64,000 nucleotides of DNA from Ceratodon purpureus (Eukaryota; Streptophyta; Bryopsida; Pseudoditrichales; Ditrichaceae), in assembly GCA_014871385.1 (NCBI GenBank), contig CM026427.1, positions 5,278,988 to 5,342,987 on the forward strand, read 5' to 3'. Positions within the stretch are counted from its first letter, which is position 1. Each line of letters begins with the position of its first letter. A program made the translations under genes and the position numbers. The notes below the pieces were generated by a model. The model worked only from the letters and a program-made list of their open reading frames with translations. It was not told the DNA's origin and made no database searches. Positions 52,535-64,000 of the stretch are shown here, one piece after another.

Positions 52535-52640
52535 GCATATCGATTGACACTCGTCGTACTTGCATATCGATTCACACATGTCGTACTTGCATATCGATTG
52601 ACACCCGTCGTACTTGCATATCGATTGATATCCGTCGTAC
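52535..52640 (+). repeat. 27-bp tandem repeat, four units
   Basis: Units GCATATCGATTGACAC...CGTCGTACTT start at 52535, 52562, 52589 and 52616; the last is partial and diverged. A partial relative precedes them (TCGATTGACACAC, about 52513-52525). Confidence 0.85.
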
Positions 52641-53020
52641 ACACTTCTGAATAACTCTACTAGCCGAGTGATACGCAGGTGATACCTCCCTCGAGGATGA
52701 TACACGGGCATCTACCTGCTTGATGACCTGGATGATATACCAAGATAAAACCTCCGAAGCTTGGACATGAAGCAATGAATCACTCCTTTTACTTTTGGAT
52801 TGTTAGTATTAGAAGGGAGTGGCATGTGATGCGTGATCACTTCAATTGTATGGCATCGAGAGCTCTCTGCAAGGAGAGGAAGAGAAGCATCATTGTGTTA
52901 TTACCAGACTGTGCTTTCTCATTCCATCAACAGTCTGCGTTAAGGCATTTGCTGGTTCGGGGTTAAGGGAATCGAAGTTGGATAAGTCACCAGCGTTTGT
53001 ACATTTATCTAGATCCACTA

Positions 53021-53266
53021 TGGCTGTAGAGGAGGGGAGGAAAATAGGCACCAAGAGGAAGGCATCTGAGGCGCTGCCCTGCGTGGCAAACAGGCAGTTG
53101 AAGGCTGCCAGGCCACTCGTAAAATACAATCTGATGGACTAGGAGATAACGGAGAGCTTGAAGGAGATGATTGAGTTCTGTGAATTATAGCTTGTTGATG
53201 GGCAGAAGTTGCCCCTTCATTGCGAGGAGAGCCTGGTGTATGATGTGTACATCGAAGACTTGGACG
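53021..53266 (+). pseudogene. Unknown ORF, left part, broken by stops and by CACTA element 2
   Basis: Starts MAVEEGRKIGTKRKASEAL with a basic, possibly nuclear, segment. It is interrupted by TAG near 53140 and another near 53188. The last part (LVDGQKLPLH...EDLDD) is a diverged copy of the end of the frame at 55157-55413. After removing the CACTA element and one ACG, the frame runs on into that segment. Family not recognised. Confidence 0.6.
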
Positions 53267-55153
53267 CACTATAAGAAACCCGTGTTTTTGAAGACATCCC
53301 GAATCATGTTGAAAAAAACAAGTGGACGCTAGAAAGGATGTCGTGCAGACATGGAAACATCTAAGACGCAGGGAAAACAAATGCGGACATTCGAAAAAAC
53401 ATGTAGACATCGCCATAGCACGCGCGTCTCCGAGTGATTTTGAGGGCCGGCAAAGTCTGCAACGTGGACGCCACGTCATGACACATCAGCAGTGAAATTT
53501 TCCGGGCAGTGCCACATGGGCGGAGGATGTCACCGCTGCCATGGTGACGTGGCGGACAACGTGGACCCGCCATTTTTTGATGTGGCCGCGGGAAAATCTG
53601 ACGTGTCAGCCGCGAAAGTCTAGCGTGGCCTGCCACGTAAGCTTAGTTTTTGGTGATTTTTGAGTTCAAATTGCGTTACTGTAGACGTCACTAGGGACAT
53701 CACCATGGTTTTCGAGACGTGTGTTGGTGACAACGTGATGTCCACGCCGATGTCTGTGCGGACATGAACTATGTCCGGCATTTGTTATAGTGAACATCTC
53801 CATGCTGTAAAATTTAATATGGCTGACATGGCCATGTCAACGTGTACAGGATGTGTGGAAGGGTGTTTTTGCTGAGATGAATGTGTTTATGCAAACATGA
53901 GGGTGTTTTTGGCAGACATGAGGGTGTTCTTTGTAGACATGCGAGTGTTTTTGCAGACATGAAGGTGTCTTTGCAACCACAGAGGTGTTTCTGCAGCCAT
54001 GAAGGTGGCATTTGATCACAATGAAGTGAAGGAAAGAAGATCACATGAAGGAAAGAAGATCACATGAAGAAAGGAACAAGGGAGGAAAGGAGAAAAGAAG
54101 AAGATGGAGAGCAAGAATAAAGTTGGGAAAATACATCCCCCTCAGAGTTTTTTGAAGTACCTTTCAGTTTTTAGGTTGCCATTCCTCCATCCTAGCTTGG
54201 ATTGGGGCGTGCCTTAGCTTATTGGAAAGCTGAGTTAATTTTGCATCTACCCTAAAAATTTCAGAAGCATAGAAACAAAACCCTAGGACTGATTGCTAAA
54301 AATCCGACACCCTTCCTCCAGCCGCACTCCTTTGACAACCCCAACTTTGGGAGGCCATATCTCACTCCCTATAACTCGGAATTGGACGTGCTTACTACCA
54401 TTGGAAAGCCCTACAAGAGATCTACAATCATGCTAATTCTCACTCTACTTGGACAAGAAACGACGGACTGATAGGGAAACAAACGGGAGAGACTCCATGG
54501 AGACACAAAAAGCTTGAAACAAAGCTCTCAAATACAAGATTAGAAGCCGCCAAAGTGGCGGCTCACCCTAACCCTACCAAGGCTCAAAGCCCTAATCTAA
54601 GGATGAATGTTGCCGCCAATGAACAAAAAATGGATGAATGAACGTCACCATGTCTCGACAGATGTCTGTATCGACATGTTCCAAGACATGCGAACGTCTT
54701 TGAATAAAAAATAGAGAAGAAATTTGATATTGTAAATTTCATTTACAAAGAAAAAACAAAAAAAGGTCCTTCAATCCCTCTCGGCCACTTTTGCTCCCTT
54801 TGCTGACCCTGCCCTTCTTCTGGTTTTTTGCACTTCGGGCAGGAAGTTACCTCGCAGCCCAGTAAGTTCGAGCCCATTTTACCGTCCGTCAAAACGAGGC
54901 CGTTGTCAATCTGGCAATTTTGTGTTCAAAGGGATGTCCTCTGCCATGTCCCCATAGATGCGGACGTTTTTCCAGACGTCTTTGCGTTTTTAGGGTAGCA
55001 TGTCCATGTTTGGGCACAATAAGCCCAGTTTATCTCAAAAAACACGTTAACGTCCTCACGATCCTCAAGACATGATTGACCGACACAAAGACATGACAAA
55101 AACACGACCATGTTTTTGGAAAACATCTCCAAAAACACAGGTTTCTTATAGTG
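53267..55153. mobile_element. Non-autonomous CACTA (EnSpm) element 2
   Basis: Length 1,887 bp, with inverted ends starting CACTATAAGAAACC and a 3-bp target duplication ACG (53264-53266 and 55154-55156). It is in the opposite orientation to element 1 and shares long stretches with it (for example 54950-55130 against 9430-9610). No transposase frame. It splits an unrecognised ORF. Confidence 0.95.
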
Positions 55154-55156
55154 ACG

Positions 55157-55413
55157 ACTTTTATGCAATAATAGGCATGCTGCAAGAGGAGATTCTAGCG
55201 CGTTGGAGGTCTGGAGAGATCTTCTACGAGGAGGCTTTTAAGTATTACAATAACCTGATAATCCTCATGTCAAATGAAGACGATGAAGAAATGAACGAGT
55301 ACTGTGAATTACAACTTGTTGATGGGCAAAAGTTGCCCCTTCACTTCGAGGAGATCCTAGTGTGTGATGAAGACACCGAAGACTTGGACGACTTTCATGG
55401 AATTATAGGATAG
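55157..55413 (+). pseudogene. Unknown ORF, right part after CACTA element 2
   Basis: Continues DFYAIIGMLQEEILARWRSG and ends ...LDDFHGIIG before TAG at 55411. It is acidic and helical. Its C-terminal 37 residues resemble the segment just left of the CACTA element, so the ancestral protein contained a tandem internal repeat. No known domain. Confidence 0.6.
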
Positions 55414-55966
55414 AAGGCCCTATCATTGCGCATTTAAGGTTTGTGAGTCTGCATTAGGAGCATCAGGCCACAAACAATGCTGAAATTAAAATCCATCAAG
55501 CCAAGTGAGTTCACTTCACACTACACATTACAAAATTTTATTTTAGAACTACATTTCAGCAAAAAGTAAAATACAACACACTCATGTGTATTGGTGGTTA
55601 AAATTACTCTTGACCCTATTATTGCGCACCTTATTGCGCTTGACACCCCATCATTGCGCACTTTGGACAATAATGAGCCGACTCTTCAATTCCGAGTGTT
55701 CAATTCCAACTGTTAATTTCAATTCCAACTGTTCAATTTCATCTATGTTTTTTTTCCATAGGTCATGATTTTTAAAGCATTCTTTACAAGTTCTAATCAT
55801 TACAAAATTGTTACTTGAAAAATCAAGCCATTACAAAGTCATTACGTTGAAATCATTACAAAGTCTGTTCAAGTGTAATCCACCAAGTTGAGTAGAGGAG
55901 TGTAGAAATCTATCATTCTTGTTTCACCAAATGACTCACAAAAGTCTTACTTGTCTTTTTCTGATC

Positions 55967-56270
55967 CTACAATGTAGCTTGATTAAGAATTGGTTTAGAT
56001 GTCTTCTTTGGCGCTTTCACTGCTTTCCTTTTATTCTGTGCAGTTGCTAAAGCTTTTGTCCTCTTCAATGCTTCTTTTGCTTCTTTTTTCACTTGTACCA
56101 ATTGTTTCTTCTCTGCATCATCATATTGCTTTTGCTCTTCAAAAGCTCGAAACTCATTTGATGTGATGCAAGCTCGAGTAGCAATTTCACGTCCAACATG
56201 AGGTATTCGTACATGTATTTTATACTGTGGAACATCCAAAATCCTGGATAAAGCCTTTGATTTCAACTTT
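55967..56270 (-). pseudogene. Basic coiled-coil fragment, possible tail of a transposase
   Basis: Minus-strand frame with HVRIPHVGREIATRACITSN followed by a long Lys/Ala/Glu helical region. It resembles C-terminal tails of pogo-like transposases and may belong to the transposase at 58179-59560. Start and splicing unresolved. Confidence 0.4.
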
Positions 56271-56634
56271 ATTAAATAACAATACAAACATTTTAGCCAA
56301 ACTGATACAAATTCATGAGGAAAACATTCAATTAAATAATTTGAATACCACAAAACATACTAAATTCAATCAAATAAATGACACCTCTAAAACTAAACAA
56401 CACTCAAAGAATAAATTAATTGCAAAGTTACCTCGATGCTTAACTTCTGTAAGACAGCTATAAAAACCTTTTGGATGTTCAACATTTCCCTCTAGGGATT
56501 GATCTGCAAAACAACATGAGTCAGAAGACTTGTATAATCAGCCCCTCAATTACAAACTTCACAAGTCAATTAGCCCCTCAATTACAAACTTCAACCTATG
56601 AGTGATCACTAGAGTTTGCAAGAGATAAGAGTTT

Positions 56635-57900
56635 TCACATACTTGTTTGTTTCCCTGCATCAAACAAAAATTGAAGCTCTTGTTGAATTGATTTCCTCAA
56701 GAATGATGCTTCAAAGGGTTGAAACCAATTGTTGTTAAACATACTAAATTCTGTTTCTAGGGCACTCATCTTTATCATCTTTGGAGCATTTGCCACAAAT
56801 TTTGTGATGTAGTAAAGGAGGAATATTCCACAATCAAATCCATTTTCTTGCAATGGCACCTACATGACAAGTTAATACATCATTATTAGCAGTGATTCCC
56901 TAAACTGTATACTCAAAAAAAATTATTTTGCAAAAGTAAAATATTACCTCAAATCATGGATACTAACTTCATATGAATTAATATATCTGGACTCTTTTAT
57001 GATGAATGTTGGATGTGGTTACTTCTTGTGTAGTATCAATGCTATGAACATCCTCGTACTTTCCTGATACAATACTTAAATTCCATTCTTCTACCAAGTA
57101 CCTGCCAATCAAAATAATCCATAATTTAAAATTGATCCATGCTAACAATCAGAAAAAGTTGTATTGGAAATTTAAACATGTGTAAAAAAAAAGTCCTCAC
57201 CTTTTTAGAAGTCTAAATATCTCCTCACTATCATGGCCATCCATTACAGAATCCAAATGAATGATGTAGCGCTCGCATTTAGTTCCAGAACCGGGTCCAT
57301 GCCTAGGGAAGCAGATAATGGCAAGACTCCAATATAAACTATCATTTCCATAAACATATCATAAATTAAGTTAATAACCACTTTAATATCTAAATGAAAG
57401 ATTGTCATAATAAATTAATAAATAAATGAACAAATTAATAAATAAATGAACAAATTAATAAATAAATGATGTCCTTTGGTAGTGCAAAGTACCTTCATGG
57501 CCACACTCAACAAGTGATTGGTACACAATTCAATAAATAAGCACTTATTTGTATGTTGCTGAATACATCATTCAAAAGTCATCAATCAATTAGTCATGAT
57601 CCAATAAATCAAAACCCTTAACAACTTATATGGACATGTATCAAATAGCTAATATATGCCCATATAAGTTGTAATTCCTCAAACTTGCTATAAATAAACA
57701 ATACATAAATAGATAAATACAATATAGTAGAATAGCATATACGCACCTTTCGTGAATTGGCACAAATACGTACTCCTTAGTAAACAACTTTGTCCCTCTT
57801 GTCTACTTCCGAAAGCTTAAGAAATTTGTTTGTTCATTCAACAACACTTCACATACTTTCTTGTAGAAGAAACTATTGAAGAAGTGAAATCTTTCTTTCT
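56635..57900 (-). pseudogene. Degenerate C48 (Ulp1-like) protease
   Basis: Exon-like segments in minus order: about 57880-57740 (KKVCEVLLNEQTNF, then EYVFVPIHE), about 57340-57210 (SLAIICFPRHGPG, then YIIHLDSVMDGHDSEEIF), about 57110-57000 (YLVEEWNLSIV) and 56860-56635 (PLQENGFDCGIFLLYY). The active-site Asp, Gln and Cys are present, but the expected catalytic His before WSLAI reads Tyr. An in-frame TAG precedes TRGTKLF (near 57803). It belongs to a different Ulp1 subgroup from the MULE genes. Likely inactive. Confidence 0.7.
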
Positions 57901-58178
57901 CATGTGAGGAAAAGGCTACCTCTCTCTGAATGTGTTTGATGTAAAAATCAACAATTGTATCATTTGAAAATTGTCACTAGATCAAGTCTTTTAATGTCTG
58001 ATTCCAAAATCTCCACAAACTCTAAATTATCCTTGGAAAAATAATAAAACAATTCAGTATTATATTATCATCTCTCAAAATCATTGAAAATGATTTGAAA
58101 AGAAAACCAAAAAAAAAACATCAAAACAAGCAAAACCATTGAGATGATAAACTACATTAAAGCAAGTCAAGCGATCTA

Positions 58179-59560
58179 TTACCTTGATGGATATACAATT
58201 GAAGCAGTCAAAACTGATGATGTAAGCAATGACTCAGCATGTGTAGGCAGTGAATAAAATTGAATCAAATTTGTGGTAGGATCATTCTCATGATCATTCT
58301 CTTCAAGATCATCTTCAAATTCTTCAAATAAAGTGCTTGGAAAACACTCCAAATCCATGGCTTTAGGATTTAATGGATAGATTCTTGATTTTTGAAAACT
58401 AGATTGTATATTGCTAACAATGAGAGTCTGTTGTAGTGCTTGAGAAGCCAACATTGCTAAAGACTTTTTGCTGAAATCACCATTAGCCCATGATGGATTT
58501 ATGGTTGTGAACTTGTCTCTAACAATTGAGAAATTTGTCTTGAAAGACTTGAACACAGATACATCCAATGGTTGGAGTCTATGAGTAGTATGAAGAGGTA
58601 AGACAACAATGTCAACTCCCAAATTGGTAGCTTTTGTAACAACAGCCAGAGTCATATGACTCTTGTGTCCATCTACTAGAAGGAAGTGCTTGCAGTCTTG
58701 TGACTCCTCCGGGGACTGATTCTACAAAATGGTCCAACCATTCCAAAAAGATTTCTTCAGTGATCCATCCATTTTCTTGCATGGCCATCTTAGCTCCAAG
58801 TTCACAGTAAACTATATAGTCTTCTCGTACTCTAACTCCTATGTAAATATAAAGACTAGGTATAGAATAACCCAGTGCATTAGAGCAAACCATAATTGTC
58901 ATCCATTTTCTGATCTCAATTGTAGTGCTCATCACATTTCTGGAACCCTTCACTCCAATTACTTCAACGCTGCCATTTTTTTGGGAAGCAGACAACCCCG
59001 TCTCATCAGCATTCCATATGCGGGTTGATGTGTAACCTCCACTGAGGTAAGTCTCTTCTAAAAACTTGTAAAAACAATGGCATGCCTTCTTTGAGAGGCT
59101 CCTAGCCCTTTGAACATCCAGATTCTCAGACCTCCTAAGTACAAGTTTAGGGTGCCTTTGGCAAAAATACCTCTGGTGGACACCAATGTTTTCCTAAGAT
59201 CGATGCCATTTGTGAATGGTGTTTGCCTACCATCACAAATCTGCTGCACTTTACACCTTAGTAAAGTTAACGACACGCAATGAGCTACTCTTTACACCAC
59301 TCAACGATAGCACTTCCTCCTATGCTGTAAGTACAGTGGGCGGACCACTTTTTTTGGAAGAGACCTTGCCACTCTTCCATGCTCTGATAGATGATTCTGG
59401 AATGTAGTAGTATCGGGAAGCCTCTTGCAACTTCCTTCTCTAGATCTCCACTAAAATATCATCCAATGCCGATTGCATAGCCTCCACTGTCCATTTTCCC
59501 CTCGTTGGCTTTCCACAGCTTGGTTTTTCTTTTACAACAATTGGTTCAGTGTTACGTCGA
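58179..59560 (-). pseudogene. pogo-like (Tc1/mariner superfamily) transposase, frameshifted
   Basis: Remains of a helix-turn-helix region near 59500-59400 (ALDDILVE, YIPESSIRAW). Then a DDE domain: first Asp in WNADETGLS (near 59010), second in HFLLVDGHKSH (near 58680), third in HRLQPLDVSVFK (near 58575). Near 58710 a run of four Cs replaces an expected three, shifting the frame between SVP and ESQDCKHF; earlier parts also need frame changes and pass stops. Inactive. It lies directly upstream, on the same strand, of the Ulp1-like fragment. Confidence 0.78.
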
Positions 59561-62500
59561 CGTGTTACACCCCATTTTGGAAGTGCCGCAACTCTGTGTG
59601 GCTCCCTCATGATTTAACTATGACAGTTTGGTAGTGACGCAACTCTTCGTGTGACAATTCCTTCGCATTCTTTTCCATCTCCTGCCGTGCTCAATTCACA
59701 AATAAATGCAAAAATCAACTCTGAGATCAATTGCTTAGCTGGACAAGTATAATCTGCATCAATATGAATTAGTCAACAAATTTCTCAATTTAAAACGAAG
59801 AACTGACCCAAGACCTTCAATGTGCTTAGTTGCTAAGTATAGTTGTTGAAAAGGTTAATCGTAATATATATAAAATTGTGTTACCTTTCAAAATGCACAT
59901 GCATGTCTTTTCATTATTGACAGGTACCTTTGTGCCCAGCCGCTCAAGTTCGGTTACCATAACAACTTGTTTTAACCGAGCCTCTTCAATCACCACCTGC
60001 AAATAAAACAATTGTATGGTTGAGGAACAGATAATATGTTCATGGAAGGTGTATGCTTACGGCTGAGTAAGGCAAATTTTAAATGTCATTCATACTCTTC
60101 TAGCCGACTAAGCAATATCATGTTGTCGAATAACTCATTAGAAATACGAATATCATAGTGACAGATGGATTTCGCATTTCTCTAATCTGCTAAAATGAAA
60201 AAATATTGTTTGAACCAAACAAGAACTCACTCTTTCCTTAAATGTTTACTAATAATGTGCAAGACTTCAGGTTTCCCAAGCAGAATTAGTGGCCAAGCCT
60301 ATTTGTAGTGCGACAAATTTCATATACCTAGAGTCTTATACCTCCAGCTACATGCATTGCCAGTCGTAAAAAAATTACAATGAACCATGCCTTTGAACTA
60401 ATACTACAATCTGGAAAAACTTCAGTGCAAGGTTTATTTCAAAATCTAGACTCACTGGATGAAGCAATTTCCACAACATCTTATAAATGGAGCTACAAAT
60501 CTCAAAAGAGCATGACCAATTCCTCTGGAACGCCCTACACCTAAACCTAAACATCTACAGAGGTGAAAAACAATCATCCATCAGCAATTTCGCTGACAAA
60601 ATCCCTACAACTTATACGATGATACGAGCTTCACAATCAAGCCAACTCCACCTTCAATCTAATCATCGTCCTTCTACTCCCACGCTAATCGCCACCAACA
60701 TATCCTAGTCGAGCTCCAACGCCAACACAACAAGCGCCCGCTTCCCGCGCCTCGTTCTCACTCGACTCTTGAAGAATTTTGCCCCCGCTTGCGATAGGAA
60801 GGAAGTTTTTGGGGCGACGGATTTGGAACTCGTGGTGGAACAAAGAGATGGACACGAGAAATTGTGAGACAAACTCTGAAGCCGATTGACTCTAGCGATG
60901 TCGAGCTCTGGCAATGGCGGAGGAGAGAGAAAACGCAAGTACATGCGATCAAAGCATAAATACTATATAGTTAAATTGGTTATATGGTACTACATAAGAG
61001 TGTCTTAATTTGATATGGTTTGGATTGAGATTGGCTATCATGTATGGAGATGTCTGGACCACCAACCCTTTGAAATAAGGAAGTTTTTAAAAATAACTTT
61101 GTATTTCTTTTATTGCTCTAGGAAATATTATAATTAGGTAACCAATTCATGTACCTTCAAATGAATAAGGTTTGTTTTCTAAAATTTTCATTCATTGATT
61201 TCAATGTTTTCAAGAAAAGAAACCAAATAAATAGCCATTCATGGATTTAAAATAGCCTTTTGTCACATAAAACACAATTTTCCATTTTCATTTCTCTACC
61301 TTTCCAATTTTCCAATTTTTCCATTTTCTTATTTGAGAATTATTTTTGAACAAACCAACTACCTAAGTGTACAACTAATAGAGTGATAGAAGCACTACTA
61401 AAGCTTTATTCCATTGAGATCATGAATTGGTGCACAACTGATAAAGTGGATGCATCACCACTCAACCTTTGTTCCATTGAGTCTATGTATCATCTCAGGC
61501 AGTACCTTCATCGTCATATTTATTAAATTGTAAAGTCTTGTTTATATCGGCCACCACAATATTCAAATAAAGACTCCAGAAAAATGAATATGAAATCACA
61601 CTATTTGAGTGGCCGATAAAATCAAGACTGGCCAATTTGATGAATATAACATTCTTCCTAGCGTGCCTAAGATGAGCAACTCTTCTTGTCATCTTACATC
61701 TCATCACTTTCCCATTTGCTGATAGCTTTAAGATGCATTTTATTGACACAATCTTAACAAAAAACAAGTTCCATTAGATTATATGGTAGAGAGGGGTATG
61801 TCCGTGAGGAATCAATATCCGCACCCTATGATTACTCCACAAAGCAACAGACCGTCACCCAAATTCCATCATTCAGTTTTGACTTTTTGATTTTTTCCAG
61901 GAAAATCTTGCACACTTGTAATGTCTTCATTGGGTTTCTACTTATGATAGAATAGGAATGCTCTACTCATTGTTATAGTGGTCTACAAGTTCTACTTTCA
62001 AAATACCCTAAAAAAATCAGTGTTTTCTCAAAAAAAAATTGAAAATTATTTCTTAAAAGAGGACCCAAATTTCAAAACAATTTTTTTTCTCAACATAGTC
62101 TACCTTGGAAAACATGCCCAGATGCTTAAACTCACGGAAATACCTCTCTCTCTCTAACTTCGTACCAATATCGATCAAACTTTGAGCATCTGATCAGAAG
62201 GTTTACATGAACTCAATTTACAAGTGAATCATTCTTATATACATGTCCACGACATTGCTATTTCTAACCATGAGAGCTTGCAGCAATCTGGTACTAAACT
62301 AGAAATACTTACACCGCAGGCTTCTCCGCTACCTGGCACCACCAAATAATAATGAATATGTCTAGTTTACCAGGATATTGGTCACCTCAGTTTCCAGCTC
62401 GATCATTTCAAGATGCATGTGCAAAGCCTCCTGCAGAGTGATCAATTCAATCATCTTTCATCACTTGCTAGAGGATGGGTCCATGGGAATGATGTCTAGA

Positions 62501-62568
62501 TAATCTCAGTTTTGCTGGAAAAAAACTTCACAGGTTTCTATAGAAATATGCTGATTCGGTGGCAAGTG
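59561..62568. other. Spacer with possible gene fragments
   Basis: On the minus strand short coding-like segments occur at 59940-60000 (IEEARLKQVVMVTELERLG), 60720-60944 and 62390-62440 (EALHMHLEMIELETEV). Each is next to a plausible splice site but they could not be joined into a gene. The rest is AT-rich with no feature seen. Confidence 0.4.
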
Positions 62569-64000
62569 ACTATTGATCATTCAGTAACGGAAGCGTCAAA
62601 GTGTCGCCGTTTAGGCCATTTGTGGCTAATTGTTCCTCTCTGGCGTCCTTCTCCACTTGCCGGATCTTGTTCACTGCCTGCTGCCCCTGCTTTGATAGCC
62701 CCATTTGCTGCTAACATAGCAAGAGTTGAGTCAGGTCGAACAAGACTGGAGTCATTAGTCTCAAGGTATGATTAATCTAGGCTTGAATACTGGCAGATGA
62801 TTTCTTATTACTGTGTGGAGTTCGTTCTTTGCTTTTGTCATTAGAGTATTTTATGTAATGGATCTCTCTTATAAGTTGCACATGTCAAATTCAAGAAAAA
62901 TTTAAATGGATTTTGTCACTCAGAAGATAGAAAACTGAATCCTGATAGGCTCGTTGCTGTGATTATTTCAGAAGGTGCAGCATGCAGATAGTTAAATGTG
63001 CCTTTCATTTTGCTTACTTCCAAATTATACACTAAATCAGGGCTTTCATGTGATGTTTAGGTGACGGTAAGAAAGTGATAGGCCTGTGATGGTGCTTTAC
63101 CGGATAACGTAGCGATCCGACCTTCCGAACTAGCATTGATCCCCCTCGAGTCACGTGATGAGCTGCCGCCGCTGCCACTCGTACCCTGTACAGTTGCCAT
63201 GTCAAACATTGGCCCTGAATATTCTGTTACTATACATATTTGTCTAGATATCATTTTGTTTATGAGGAACAAAACATATTAAAGAAATCTATCTAAGCTG
63301 ATCGTAGTAAACAACATGGAAGAGACTAAAATGATGAAGAATGTAATCAAGACATTGAGACATGGATCACCCACTTCTTGTGTACATCGATGTATTCATC
63401 TGTCTCGTCCACAATTTCCTCCTGTGAAATGAAACAGAAACGAATCAGTAATGAAGCAAGCAATAGGTGCATTGGACGGAGTTCTATGACGATCCTACAA
63501 CTCAAAGCCTTGGGACTGGGCAGAATTTTGATTTAACCATACTTGCAAAAGTTCTTCCATCACATCCTCCATCGTGATGATGCCAAGGACTTCACCATCG
63601 GATAGATCATCAAAATCATCACCGTTCTCCTCGAATAGTTTGCTTTCGTATTCGTGTAATTGGTCGCTAACACCTCTTTCCAGGTCTGCTTCCGCATTCG
63701 TATCAGTCGTTTCTGGCTTGTCATCTCCATTAAGGTCGTTGGCATGAGCATTTTTCTTCTTGGTTTTTGGTTTTGTTACTGCTGCCATGTGACTCCCGCC
63801 TTTCTGGAATTCATTCAATATATCGTACAGTGGCATATCACTCGGCACTCTGTCAATCAGAAAGTAAAAACAAAGCTCAGATTTGAAATCAGATGATTCT
63901 GTATAGCTTTCAACTTGAAGTTTTTGAGAGGTTTAATTGCTGATAACCGGAACAGCAAGAAGCTTACCTGGGTATTCTCCTTATGGAAACAGCACTAACA
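62569..64000 (-). CDS. CBS/DUF21 domain protein (CNNM/CorC-like), 3' part
   Basis: C-terminal half of a plant CBS-DUF21 membrane protein, a family related to CNNM/CorC metal transporters. The 5' half lies beyond the window. Exons in minus order: to about 63968 (SIRRIPR), 63848-63540 (VPSDMPLYDILNEFQKGGSHMAAV, then VLGIITMEDVMEELLQ, the end of the CBS pair), about 63420-63370 (EEIVDETDEYIDVHKK), about 63200-63103 (VRVAAAAA, as in plant homologues) and about 62718-62569 (ending LTLPLLNDQ). Frames join at each splice site that I checked. A Lys-rich acidic linker interrupts the second CBS motif, as in plant members. The frame looks intact over the visible part. Confidence 0.85.

Overview
The window is nuclear DNA of a land plant: intron-rich genes, telo-box (AAACCCTA) motifs near a ribosomal protein gene, plant-type MCM5, eL43, NAA40, mitochondrial ATP synthase subunit g and a CBS/DUF21 protein, with large transposon blocks between them. 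Short introns (about 80-350 bp) and lineage-odd genes (Dof-like repeat protein, DFE kinase) suggest a non-seed plant such as a bryophyte. That placement is inference.

The dominant structure is a 23.5-kb Mutator-like element (MULE) at 4603-28097. It has 28-bp terminal inverted repeats (25/28 matching) and a perfect 9-bp target duplication (AGCGCCTTC at 4594-4602 and 28098-28106). It sits inside the last coding exon of a CCHC zinc-knuckle gene that starts at 1823. Across the target duplication the host frame continues into 59 more codons of Lys-rich tail ending at 28284. Inside the element are two transposase genes on + (copy A 5350-7056, truncated, with the catalytic Glu lost; copy B 7896-13877, with intact D-D-E and a SWIM finger). 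Two long genes on - (14485-19474 and 22056-26718) each carry an N-terminal C2HC finger and a C-terminal C48 (Ulp1-like) protease. The GTAGTGCA octamer recurs about two dozen times through the element's own sequence, in exons, introns and spacers. It is missing from a CACTA element nested in the copy-B intron and from a 2-kb T-rich block.

Right of the element lie ordinary genes: MCM5 (+, 30441-36154, 18 exons, paired E2F sites upstream), NAA40 (-, 36734-39180), ATP synthase subunit g (+, 40757-41362), a TKL-like kinase (-, 41765-43432), a Dof-like protein with minisatellite-encoded repeats (-, 44329-45486) and ribosomal protein eL43 (-, 46108-47667). An AT-rich gene desert follows (47.9-52.2 kb).

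From 52.5 kb transposon remains return. There is a second member of the same CACTA family (53267-55153, 3-bp duplication ACG) inside a broken ORF, then a degenerate pogo-like transposase (58.2-59.5 kb) next to a degenerate Ulp1-like protease (56.6-57.9 kb). The window ends in the 3' part of a CBS/DUF21 membrane protein gene (-, 62569 to beyond 64000).

Exon boundaries were read by eye from splice sites, frame continuity and comparison between paralogous copies. No database search was possible.
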